31,539 bases of DNA, taken from NCBI GenBank assembly GCA_934716785.1, contig CAKUYM010000015.1:1-31539 (forward strand). Direction: 5' to 3'. This document shows, in pieces, positions 6,985 through 14,320 of this stretch. This DNA comes from an uncultured Bacteroides sp. (GTDB taxonomy: Bacteria > Bacteroidota > Bacteroidia > Bacteroidales > Bacteroidaceae). Made by a program: the position numbers and the translations under genes. The number at the start of each line of letters is the position of its first letter. Within the stretch, counting starts at the first letter, position 1. The notes below the pieces were generated by a model, which worked only from the letters and a program-made list of their open reading frames with translations, had not been told where the DNA came from and did not search any database.

Positions 6985-7979
6985 ACATTAAATGCGAATA
7001 AAAGGATGAGGCCGGCTAACGAGGCAATGAAAAATACATTCGAGCTTTTACTGCCGGTCAGCACAAAAAAGTGACCGATAAGGATGCTGCAACTCACCAT
7101 GAGCAGTGGCAGCAGGTCGTCGCAACAGTTCGGTTGGATGGCTATCAGCAGGAAGAGGAACACGGTCAGGTCTATCAGAAACTGGAGATAGGCACGTGTA
7201 CGTATCTTGTCCTCAAAGCCGGCAGCGATGCAATGAGCGGCACTGACCACGAACAGTACGAGCAGATAGCCGAGCATTGCCAATTCCCAGGTTGGAAGGA
7301 CTCTCAGGTTGAAGACTTCGCCAAATGTCACTAACTCGATGAAAGGACGGTAGAACAGGTCCATCTCATTGTAGAAGAAAGCGTGGCCGAACAGCATCCA
7401 GTAGGGGAGCGTCCATCCTATCAGTGCGGCGCAGAAACTGCGTGGCGTGAGCGACTGAAACCGATAGGCCTCAAGCAGCCAGAGCACAGAGAAGATTGTG
7501 AGCTGTGGGAAAAGGATGCTTCCCGCTCCGATAAAGAAGAAGGAATAGAACAGATTGCCTGACGACTGTGACTGCTGATAGCTTCTGAACAGGAAATAGG
7601 TGGAGATGAGGAGTGCCAAGGCAACAAGATCTCCCGCATACAGCAGGTGCATCTCCGGACAGACGGTGACCAGCAGAAAGAAAATGACCGTCTGCATAGA
7701 GGCTCTCATGCGGATGATACCGAATTGGTTGTTCAACTCTATCAGGAAATAGCCGATGGCGGCATAGACAAGAAAGCTGACGATTTGTTCCGCCCAGCCC
7801 GGCAGCAGGGAGTCGCGTACAGACTGCCAGAACGAGGAATGGCTTTCCTGAGTGGCAGAGGTTATGAGACCGGGAAATAAAAAGTTGGCCGACACCCAGC
7901 AAAGGGTGCAGATAAGAATAACGACAGGCAGGGTGAGCCGTCCTGTCGTTATCTGATTTTGTAGTTTTTTATTTCTCAT
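6969..7979 (-). CDS. Ten-helix integral membrane protein of unknown function (possibly DUF6427-like)
   Basis: The 336-residue protein is almost entirely hydrophobic helices, about ten in number, beginning after a short basic N-terminus (MRNKKLQNQITTGR). No catalytic motif was recognised. It resembles uncharacterised membrane proteins encoded next to purD in Bacteroidota (often labelled DUF6427); this assignment is uncertain. The gene sits 112 bp after purD and overlaps the DedA-like gene by 16 nt, so the three probably share a transcript. The tight coupling to the DedA-like gene suggests a common membrane or lipid-carrier role, which is inference only. Confidence 0.75.
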   Translation of the reverse strand: MRNKKLQNQITTGRLTLPVVILICTLCWVSANFLFPGLITSATQESHSSFWQSVRDSLLPGWAEQIVSFLVYAAIGYFLIELNNQFGIIRMRASMQTVIFFLLVTVCPEMHLLYAGDLVALALLISTYFLFRSYQQSQSSGNLFYSFFFIGAGSILFPQLTIFSVLWLLEAYRFQSLTPRSFCAALIGWTLPYWMLFGHAFFYNEMDLFYRPFIELVTFGEVFNLRVLPTWELAMLGYLLVLFVVSAAHCIAAGFEDKIRTRAYLQFLIDLTVFLFLLIAIQPNCCDDLLPLLMVSCSILIGHFFVLTGSKSSNVFFIASLAGLILLFAFNVWTLL

Positions 7980-8010
7980 GACTGTGAAATCCGTGCTTGA
8001 TCCATCCTAT

Positions 8011-8071
8011 TAACTTTGGCGACCTTTTATAACTTTGTCCACTTCTTTATGACTTTGGGAAGTTTATAACT
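8011..8071. repeat. TAACTTTG repeat with ~19-bp period in the purD spacer
   Basis: Copies occur at 8011-8018 (TAACTTTG), 8030-8037 (TAACTTTG), 8050-8057 (TGACTTTG) and a partial TAACT at 8067-8071, a spacing of 19, 20 and 17 bp. TAACTTTG also fits the -7 promoter consensus on the plus strand, but no gene follows on that strand, so the match is treated as a repeat. Confidence 0.6.
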
Positions 8072-8091
8072 ACTCTTACATCTTACAAGTT

Positions 8092-9366
8092 TTACAGGTC
8101 GAACCCAATGTCGCGACGGAAGTATTTCTTGTCGAAGTCAATCATATCCGCCACTTTGTAGCTCTGTGCCAATGCTTCTTCTTTCGTGGCACCGTAAGAG
8201 CAGACAGCGATGACGCGTCCTCCGTTTGTTACTATCTGTCCGTCTTTCATTGCTGTTCCGGCATGGAAGATGATACTGTCCGTTGCGGCAGCCTGCTCCA
8301 GTCCTTTGATGGGGAATCCCTTTTCATAGGCTTCGGGATAACCGCCGCTGACGAGGATGACGCAACCTGCCGAGCGTGGGTCGGTTACGAGTGTTTTCTC
8401 GTTCAGATTGCCTGCTGCCGTGCCCTCAAGCAGTTCGACAAGGTCGCTCTGGATGCGGAGCATCACACTTTCTGTCTCGGGGTCGCCCATGCGGACATTG
8501 TATTCGATAACCATCGGTTCACCTTTCACGTTGATAAGTCCGAGGAAGATAAAGCCTTTGTAAGTGATATTCTCTTCTTTCAGTCCGTTGATGGTGGGCT
8601 CGATGATACGTGTGCGTACTTTTTCCATGAATGCTTCATCGGCAAACGGAACGGGAGTCACGCTACCCATGCCGCCTGTGTTGAGACCTTTGTCGCCTTC
8701 ACCGATGCGTTTGTAATCCTTTGCCACGGGCAGAACCTTATAGTTCTCACCGTCTGTCAGAACGAATACGGAACATTCGATGCCGCTAAGGAACTCCTCA
8801 ATGACAACGGTGGCGGAGGCAGAGCCGAACATGCCGCCTAACATTTCTTTCAACTCTTTCTTGGCTTCGTCCAATGTAGGAAGAATAAGAACGCCTTTTC
8901 CGGCACAGAGTCCATCGGCTTTCAGTACGTAGGGAGCTTCCAGTGTTTCGAGGAAAGCGAGACCTTCTTCGAGATTTTCGGCAGTGATGCTTTTGTAACG
9001 GGCTGTCGGGATGTTGTGGCGCATCATGAAACCTTTGGCGAATTCCTTGCTTCCTTCCAGTTGTGCTCCTTTTGCCGACGGGCCGATAACGGTGATATGC
9101 TTCAGTTCCGGACGATCTTGGAAATAGTCGTAGATGCCTTTCACTAACGGATCTTCAGGACCTACTACTACCATTTCGATATTCTTTTCCTTTGCGAAGG
9201 CGCTGATCGCTTCAAAGTCGGTTGCTTTGATGTTGACATTCTCGCCTACGGCAGTAGTTCCGGCATTTCCCGGAGCAATGTATAGTTTTTCAACTTTCGG
9301 ACTTTGGGCAATTTTCCATGCGAGTGCATGTTCGCGGCCGCCTGAGCCAAGTAATAATATCTTCAT
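8092..9366 (-). CDS. purD: Phosphoribosylamine--glycine ligase (GAR synthetase)
   Basis: This 424-residue protein is full length for PurD, the second step of de novo purine synthesis: ATP-dependent joining of glycine to phosphoribosylamine in the cytosol. The N-terminal domain begins [18 protein letters not shown] and contains IAPGNAGT; the central ATP-grasp domain includes [16 protein letters not shown] and the ATP/metal-binding end [15 protein letters not shown]; the C-terminal domain contains [14 protein letters not shown]. All family hallmarks appear intact. It lies 64 bp downstream of the dipeptidyl peptidase gene and 112 bp upstream of a membrane-protein gene, all on the minus strand. 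No purine-responsive riboswitch was recognised before it. Confidence 0.97.
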   Translation of the reverse strand: MKILLLGSGGREHALAWKIAQSPKVEKLYIAPGNAGTTAVGENVNIKATDFEAISAFAKEKNIEMVVVGPEDPLVKGIYDYFQDRPELKHITVIGPSAKGAQLEGSKEFAKGFMMRHNIPTARYKSITAENLEEGLAFLETLEAPYVLKADGLCAGKGVLILPTLDEAKKELKEMLGGMFGSASATVVIEEFLSGIECSVFVLTDGENYKVLPVAKDYKRIGEGDKGLNTGGMGSVTPVPFADEAFMEKVRTRIIEPTINGLKEENITYKGFIFLGLINVKGEPMVIEYNVRMGDPETESVMLRIQSDLVELLEGTAAGNLNEKTLVTDPRSAGCVILVSGGYPEAYEKGFPIKGLEQAAATDSIIFHAGTAMKDGQIVTNGGRVIAVCSYGATKEEALAQSYKVADMIDFDKKYFRRDIGFDL

Positions 9367-9381
9367 CTTTGTACTGTTATA

Positions 9382-9433
9382 TTATAAGTTAGACTATTAT
9401 AAGTTTACAGGTATAAGTTACCGTTATGAGTTA
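9382..9433. repeat. TTATAAGTTA repeat with ~14-bp period between the peptidase gene and purD
   Basis: Four degenerate copies: TTATAAGTTA (9382-9391), TTATAAGTTTA (9397-9407), GTATAAGTTA (9411-9420) and TTATGAGTTA (9424-9433). The last copy contains the stop codon of the upstream peptidase gene. Confidence 0.7.
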
Positions 9434-11626
9434 CAGGTTCTGTTCAAAGTAACGGGTGATTTTCTCGTGCAGATGTACGCGGTCGCGACCTAATACGTTG
9501 TGCTTGTGGCACGGGTAAATGAACAGGTCGGGATAGGTGCGGGCATCTACGCAGGCTTTCATAAATGATAGCGTATGCTGCGGCACGCAGGTGTCGTCAT
9601 GGTCGTCATGGATAATCAGCAGATGACCTTTCAGTTGCCCGGCGAGATTTTTCAAGTTGCATTCCTTGTAGCCTTCGGGGTTCGTTTTCGGTGTGTCCAT
9701 ATAGCGTTCGCCGTACATCACCTCATAGTAACCCCAGTCGATTACGGGACCTCCGGCAACACCTACCTTGAATATCTCCGGATAGCGAAGTAGCAGGGCA
9801 GTGGTCATGTGGCCGCCGAAGCTCCATCCGTGTACACCGATGCGTTCGCCGTCTACATAGGGCAGGGACTTCAGGAACTCGATCCCTTTCACTTGGTCTT
9901 TGCCTTCTTCGATGCCGAGGTGGCGGAAGGTGGCATTCTCAAATTCCAGTCCGCGATTACTGCTACCGCGGTTGTCGAGAGTAAACATGATATAGCCTTT
10001 GTTGGCCATGTAAACATCCCATCCGCGTGCTCCGTTCTGCCATCCGCCGGTGACGCATTGTGCATGCGGCCCACCGTATACGTAGATAATGGTCGGGTAT
10101 TTCTTGGCGGGGTCGAAGTCTGCCGGTTTCATGAGTCGGTAGTGCAGATCGGTGGTGCCGTCGGCAGCCTTGATAGTACCGGTTTCGATGCTTGGCATCC
10201 GGTAGCCCTCATAAGGGTTCTTTGCCGTCAGCAAGTTTGCCGTTTCTTTAAAGTTTTTGGTATCTACCATATTGATGACACGGGGCTGGTCTTTCGTCGA
10301 ATAGAGGTCGATGAGATAAGTGCCGGATGCATTGAGCATACCGCTGTGGGCGCTTTCTTGGCAGCTCTCGAATGGACGGCTCATCTTTCCGCTATTGACA
10401 TTTACGGCAAAGTGTCCGCTCTTCAAGCCTTCGATGGCTGTGAAGATGATTTCTTTGCGTTTAGCGTTGAAGCCGAGCACCTCTTCTACAAGCCAATTGC
10501 CTTTGGTGAGTTGCCGTACTTTGCAGTGCTGGCGATACGTTCCACCTGTTGCGGAGGATTGCAATTCGGGATACATATTAGTGCGTGTATCAAAGAGATA
10601 GAGGTGGTTGTAGCCATCACGTTGGCTTTGATAAATGAATTTTGTGGCATCCCATGGCAAGAAGATGATTGGATTTTGCGGTTCGACATATTTAGGATGC
10701 ATCTCCTCATAAAGAACACCAACCAGATCACCTGTCTCTGCATTGTATTGACAAAGTTTGGCATGATTCTGGTCACGGTTCAGCTCAATGAGGTAGAGGC
10801 TTTTCTCATCCGGTGCCCAACTGATATTCGTGAAGTAGCGGTCGGTAGGGTCGCCTGTGTTCAGATAAATGCTTTTCCCTGTTGCCGGGTTGTAGAGGCC
10901 TACCTGTACCTTATGGCTGGTCATTCCCGCCATCGGGTAGCGTATGTTGTTTACTTTCCCTACACGGGCAGTGATATCGACAAGCGGATATTGTGTCACC
11001 ATGCTTTCATCCATGCGGTAGAAAGCGAGCAGATTGCCTTTCGGACTCCAAAAAGTACCTTTGCTGATGCCGAATTCATTGCGATGCACGGATTGACCGC
11101 AAACGATGCCTTCAGGTTCGTTGGTCACTGCCCGGTCGTTTACGTACAGGTTGTTGCCTATCGTGTAGGCTACATTGCCATTAGCTGTGCAATAATCTTT
11201 GTTCTCCGCTCCCTCTTTGGGCTTTAGAGAGCTGACAATCCGGTTGTCCTTGAAGTCATACACAATATATTTCCCTGCTGCTGTGAATAACATTTGCGGC
11301 TTGTCTGCCCATGGAAAACGGACAGAGTACAGGTGTTGCAACGTCCCTGCCTTGTTCTCGGCAAGCACTTTGTTTATCTGTTTGCGGGTGATGACCATTG
11401 TCTCTTTTCCCGTTTTAGGCTCAACCGAGTAGAGGGTATCGATGTCCGGTTTCATGCATTCGTCACCCCACCACTGCAGTCCGTACAGGTTTTCTGCGTA
11501 AAGGTAACTTTCGCCACCCGGAATTAACTCTTCCAGTGTCAGTTTTTTGGTCTCTTGTGCCATAATATTGAATCCGATTGGTAGTGCCATCAACAACAGG
11601 ATGGCTCTTATTCCAATTTTGCTCAT
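9431..11626 (-). CDS. S9 family dipeptidyl peptidase IV-type serine protease
   Basis: The 731-residue protein starts with a cleavable signal peptide (MSKIGIRAILLLMALPIGFNIMAQ), so it acts in the periplasm or at the cell surface. An eight-bladed propeller-type N-terminal domain (about 40-470) precedes an alpha/beta-hydrolase domain. The nucleophile is Ser602 in GWSFGG; the acid is in the HDDHDDT segment (about Asp677) and the base is in CHKHNV (about His709). The family removes dipeptides after Pro or Ala from peptide N-termini and supports peptide use. The Glu-rich substrate-binding motif of true DPP-IV was not pinpointed, so the exact specificity is open. A weak TACCTTTC promoter-like element at 11690-11697 and a 13-bp inverted repeat lie upstream. 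Confidence 0.92.
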   Translation of the reverse strand: MSKIGIRAILLLMALPIGFNIMAQETKKLTLEELIPGGESYLYAENLYGLQWWGDECMKPDIDTLYSVEPKTGKETMVITRKQINKVLAENKAGTLQHLYSVRFPWADKPQMLFTAAGKYIVYDFKDNRIVSSLKPKEGAENKDYCTANGNVAYTIGNNLYVNDRAVTNEPEGIVCGQSVHRNEFGISKGTFWSPKGNLLAFYRMDESMVTQYPLVDITARVGKVNNIRYPMAGMTSHKVQVGLYNPATGKSIYLNTGDPTDRYFTNISWAPDEKSLYLIELNRDQNHAKLCQYNAETGDLVGVLYEEMHPKYVEPQNPIIFLPWDATKFIYQSQRDGYNHLYLFDTRTNMYPELQSSATGGTYRQHCKVRQLTKGNWLVEEVLGFNAKRKEIIFTAIEGLKSGHFAVNVNSGKMSRPFESCQESAHSGMLNASGTYLIDLYSTKDQPRVINMVDTKNFKETANLLTAKNPYEGYRMPSIETGTIKAADGTTDLHYRLMKPADFDPAKKYPTIIYVYGGPHAQCVTGGWQNGARGWDVYMANKGYIMFTLDNRGSSNRGLEFENATFRHLGIEEGKDQVKGIEFLKSLPYVDGERIGVHGWSFGGHMTTALLLRYPEIFKVGVAGGPVIDWGYYEVMYGERYMDTPKTNPEGYKECNLKNLAGQLKGHLLIIHDDHDDTCVPQHTLSFMKACVDARTYPDLFIYPCHKHNVLGRDRVHLHEKITRYFEQNL

Positions 11627-11711
11627 TGCTCTTTTCCTTTATTATTTGTTTTTAAATCCTTCTATTTTTACTATGAGTGAAGGCGAAAGGTACATATCTA
11701 AACCAGTTAAT

Positions 11712-11740
11712 ATCTAAGGTCACATTTTGTGACCTTAGAT
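11712..11740. promoter_or_regulatory. Perfect 13-bp inverted repeat upstream of the dipeptidyl peptidase gene
   Basis: ATCTAAGGTCACA (11712-11724) and its exact reverse complement (11728-11740) flank a TTT loop. It lies between the rlmL-like stop and the peptidase start, just upstream of a weak -7-like element at 11690-11697. There is no T-run after it in the minus direction, so it is either a weak terminator or an operator. Both readings are inference. Confidence 0.6.
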
Positions 11741-11780
11741 TGTTTGTCAGATAGTTATCCCTTTTTGTATGGTAATTCAG

Positions 11781-13274
11781 CTATTCCTCTTCCTTCTTCG
11801 GAATCCTTGGCTCCCGGTCTCCTCTAAACTCCCTTGGGGCTCTCGAGTCTCTTCCTCCGCGGAAGTCTCCCCGTGGTTTTCTATCTCTGTCGCCACCTTT
11901 GAAATCACCACCTTCTCTGCGCGGCTTGAAATCTCCCTCTCTGCGAGGTCTGGATTCACCTTCTCTGCGTGGCTTGAAGTCTCCTTCCCGTCGCGGTTTA
12001 AACTCCCCTTCCCGACGTGATTTAAATTCACCCTCGCGGCGTGGCTTGAACTCTTTTCTTTCTCTAAATTTTGACGCCTGTTCTCCCTCGGAGTCTTTCT
12101 TCTCTGCCTCTTCTTCTCCTTCTTGGCTCTTGAATTCTTTGTACTTTCCGTCGAAAATCTCATATTTGCGGAACTCACACTCCAACGGGCCATTGAACAA
12201 AGGCACTTTCCGGCTTGCTTTCAGGCCGATCTGGTCGAAACACTCTTCCCGATAAGACAAGACCCATGCCTCATTGCCTACAAACGCATGTTTCAGACGC
12301 TCGCCTATCATTTGATAAAGTCCGAGCAAATCATTGGTGGAAATACGTTCTCCATAAGGCGGATTCGTGACAATGATTGATTTCTCCTTCGGCTGCTCGA
12401 ACTGCTGGAATGGTTGCAGTTTCAGTACTATATCTTTCGATACACCGGCAGCTTTTATATTGTGTGAAGCAATCTCATTCGCTTTCGGATTATTGTCATA
12501 TCCGTAAATCTTATGTTCAAACTCACGCTCCTGGCTGTCATCGTTGTAAATTTCATCAAACATATCCGCATCGAAATCCACCCATTTCTCGAAAGCGAAT
12601 CCTTTGCGGAACACACCCGGAGCAATGTTCTTTGCAATCAGGGCCGCTTCGATAGGAATAGTGCCTGAACCGCACATCGGGTCGATCAAGTCGCACTCAC
12701 CACGCCATCCCGTCATCAGAATCATTCCGGCAGCCAATACTTCGTTCAACGGAGCTTCTACCGCTTCTTGGCGATAACCGCGACGGTGCAGTGACTCACC
12801 CGATGAATCCAGAGACAATGTGCAGGTGGTCTGTGCGATATGGATATTCAGCAATACATCCGGATTATTGATGCGGACAGACGGACGTTTTCCGGTCTTT
12901 TCGCGGAAGTAGTCCACAATAGCATCTTTCACCTTATATGAAACGAACTTCGAATGGCGGAACTCATCGCTAAACACCACTGCATCGATAGCAAATGTCT
13001 TGTTCACATGGAGATATTCTTCCCATGGGATAGTCTGTATCTGATTGTAAACCTCATCGGCATCCTTTGCCGTGAAGTGTTTGATAGGTTTCAAGATACG
13101 GATAGCGGTGCGAAGACAAAAATTGGCTTTATACATCATACGCTTGTCTCCGGTGAATGAAACCATCCGGCGTCCTATCTGAATGTCGTTGGCTCCTAAT
13201 GTTGTAAGTTCTTCTGCAAGTATCTCTTCCAGTCCCTGGAAGGTCTTGGCAATCATCTCGAATTGTTCGCTCAT
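11781..13274 (-). CDS. rlmL: THUMP-domain 23S rRNA guanine-N2 methyltransferase (RlmL type) with Arg-rich repeat tail
   Basis: The 497-residue protein has an N-terminal THUMP RNA-binding domain (about 50-160), an RlmL-like N-terminal ferredoxin segment before it, and a Rossmann methyltransferase domain with DPMCGSGT (198-205) and the catalytic NPPYGER (304-310), diagnostic for N2-guanine methylation. It corresponds to the RlmL half of E. coli RlmKL, so m2G2445 of 23S rRNA is the likely target. From residue 407 a 91-residue tail follows: six 8-residue units of (E/D)FKPRREG type (408-455), then a Gly-Asp-Arg-rich end. The tail is absent from the E. coli enzyme and probably adds RNA affinity. 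The gene follows serine acetyltransferase by 15 bp, indicating co-transcription. Confidence 0.9.
   Translation of the reverse strand: MSEQFEMIAKTFQGLEEILAEELTTLGANDIQIGRRMVSFTGDKRMMYKANFCLRTAIRILKPIKHFTAKDADEVYNQIQTIPWEEYLHVNKTFAIDAVVFSDEFRHSKFVSYKVKDAIVDYFREKTGKRPSVRINNPDVLLNIHIAQTTCTLSLDSSGESLHRRGYRQEAVEAPLNEVLAAGMILMTGWRGECDLIDPMCGSGTIPIEAALIAKNIAPGVFRKGFAFEKWVDFDADMFDEIYNDDSQEREFEHKIYGYDNNPKANEIASHNIKAAGVSKDIVLKLQPFQQFEQPKEKSIIVTNPPYGERISTNDLLGLYQMIGERLKHAFVGNEAWVLSYREECFDQIGLKASRKVPLFNGPLECEFRKYEIFDGKYKEFKSQEGEEEAEKKDSEGEQASKFRERKEFKPRREGEFKSRREGEFKPRREGDFKPRREGESRPRREGDFKPRREGGDFKGGDRDRKPRGDFRGGRDSRAPREFRGDREPRIPKKEEE
11910..12053 (-). repeat. Six 24-bp coding repeats in the rlmL-like gene
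   Basis: Six in-register 24-bp units encode EFKPRREG, EFKSRREG, EFKPRREG, DFKPRREG, ESRPRREG and DFKPRREG. Third-position differences between units show they are not all recent duplications. Confidence 0.9.
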
Positions 13275-13289
13275 ATATAGTTATTTGAT

Positions 13290-14213
13290 TTATTTTTTAG
13301 CTTTAGTCTGTACGATTCTCGCTCCTGCGGGGACATTCTCTGTCACCCATATATTGCCGCCCACGGTGGCATCGTGTCCGATGGTGATTCTGCCTAAGAT
13401 AGTGGCATTGGAATAAACAATCACATTGTCTTCCAAGATCGGGTGGCGGGGGATTCCTTTGATCGGCTTGCCGTCGGCATCCAGCGGGAAACTCTTGGCG
13501 CCTAAGGTGACACCCTGATATAGTTTGACATTATTGCCGATGATGCTTGTTGCGCCGATTACGACACCGGTGCCGTGATCGATCGTAAAGTGGCTGCCGA
13601 TTTTTGCTGCCGGATGGATGTCGATTCCTGTTTCGCTGTGTGCCATCTCTGTGATGATGCGCGGAATCAGAGGTACTCCCAACTCCAGCAACTCGTGTGC
13701 AATGCGGTAATTGCTGATAGCTTTGATGGCGGGATAGCAGAATATTACCTCACCGTAGCTTTCGGCAGCGGGGTCGCCATTGTAGGCAGCTTCCACATCA
13801 GTTGCCAGGATTCTTCTCATGGCAGGCAGTTTGCTGATGAACTTGGCGGCGAGACGTGCGGCCTCTTCCCGTCGGGAGTCCGGACAGGCATTACATTGTT
13901 CTTCTGTTATATTGACGCTGAAACACAATCCGGCAAGGATCTGCTCGGAGAGCAGGCCGAATAGCTTTTCGATGTTTACACCTATGTGATAATTGATTGT
14001 CCGGCTGTTGATGGTTGAATTTCCATAATATCCGGGGAAGAGGATGGAGCGTGAAAGCTCGATAATTTCATACAAGACTTTTGCAGAGGGCAGTGGCTCG
14101 CCATCTTTGTGCTGATGAAACAGTCCTTTGTAAGATTCGCTTTCCGATAGCTCATCGACTGCCTGTGTCAAAATGTGGGTGAAGTTCAGTGGACTCATTA
14201 GGTCAGTGCTCAT
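13290..14213 (-). CDS. epsC: Serine O-acetyltransferase (EpsC/CysE type)
   Basis: The 307-residue enzyme acetylates L-serine to O-acetylserine, the first committed step of cysteine synthesis in the cytosol. The C-terminal half is a left-handed beta-helix with hexapeptide repeats: GIDIHPAAKIGSHFTIDHG with the catalytic His, GVVIGATSIIGNNVKLYQGVTLGA, then the IPRHPILEDNVIVYSNATILG segment. The long N-terminal helical domain and overall length fit the EpsC subgroup. The C-terminal end (IVQTKAKK) is the usual site of cysteine synthase binding, but a terminal Ile is not present. The first ATG (14213) is only about 10 nt from the predicted transcription start, so Met6 (14198) is an alternative start. 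Confidence 0.93.
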   Translation of the reverse strand: MSTDLMSPLNFTHILTQAVDELSESESYKGLFHQHKDGEPLPSAKVLYEIIELSRSILFPGYYGNSTINSRTINYHIGVNIEKLFGLLSEQILAGLCFSVNITEEQCNACPDSRREEAARLAAKFISKLPAMRRILATDVEAAYNGDPAAESYGEVIFCYPAIKAISNYRIAHELLELGVPLIPRIITEMAHSETGIDIHPAAKIGSHFTIDHGTGVVIGATSIIGNNVKLYQGVTLGAKSFPLDADGKPIKGIPRHPILEDNVIVYSNATILGRITIGHDATVGGNIWVTENVPAGARIVQTKAKK

Positions 14214-14226
14214 ATTTATATGGGCA

Positions 14227-14234
14227 CAAAGGTA
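14227..14234 (-). promoter_or_regulatory. -7 element of the epsC-rlmL operon
   Basis: The minus strand reads TACCTTTG, an exact TAnnTTTG match, 13 bp before the first ATG of epsC. It lies back to back with the sensor kinase promoter at 14255-14286. Confidence 0.6.
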
Positions 14235-14254
14235 TTAAAAAAATAATAAAATTC

Positions 14255-14286
14255 GTTGGGATTCAGGATAAATAAATGTATTTTTG
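14255..14286 (+). promoter_or_regulatory. Promoter of the sensor kinase-regulator operon
   Basis: GTTG at 14255-14258 and TATTTTTG at 14279-14286 are spaced by 20 bp. Because the first ATG of the open frame (14276) overlaps this element, translation must begin further down, at 14321 or 14339. Confidence 0.65.
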
Positions 14287-14320
14287 TCACATTCAAAACG
14301 GGACACGAATAACGGGGGAT

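Noticed and set aside
8011..8057. Plus-strand promoter series (TAACTTTG)
   Set aside because: The copies match the -7 consensus, but no -33 elements fit and no plus-strand gene follows, so they are annotated as a repeat.
9809..11227. Long plus-strand open frame of 472 codons
   Set aside because: It is antisense to the dipeptidyl peptidase, which has full catalytic motifs and a signal peptide; the plus-strand product has no recognisable domain.
11712..11740. CRP-type binding site
   Set aside because: The half-sites are in the reverse order (TCACA then TGTGA) with the wrong spacing, and Bacteroides has no clear reason for an E. coli-type CRP site.
11910..12053. CRISPR-like array
   Set aside because: The 24-bp units are contiguous coding repeats without spacers and in frame with the rlmL-like gene.
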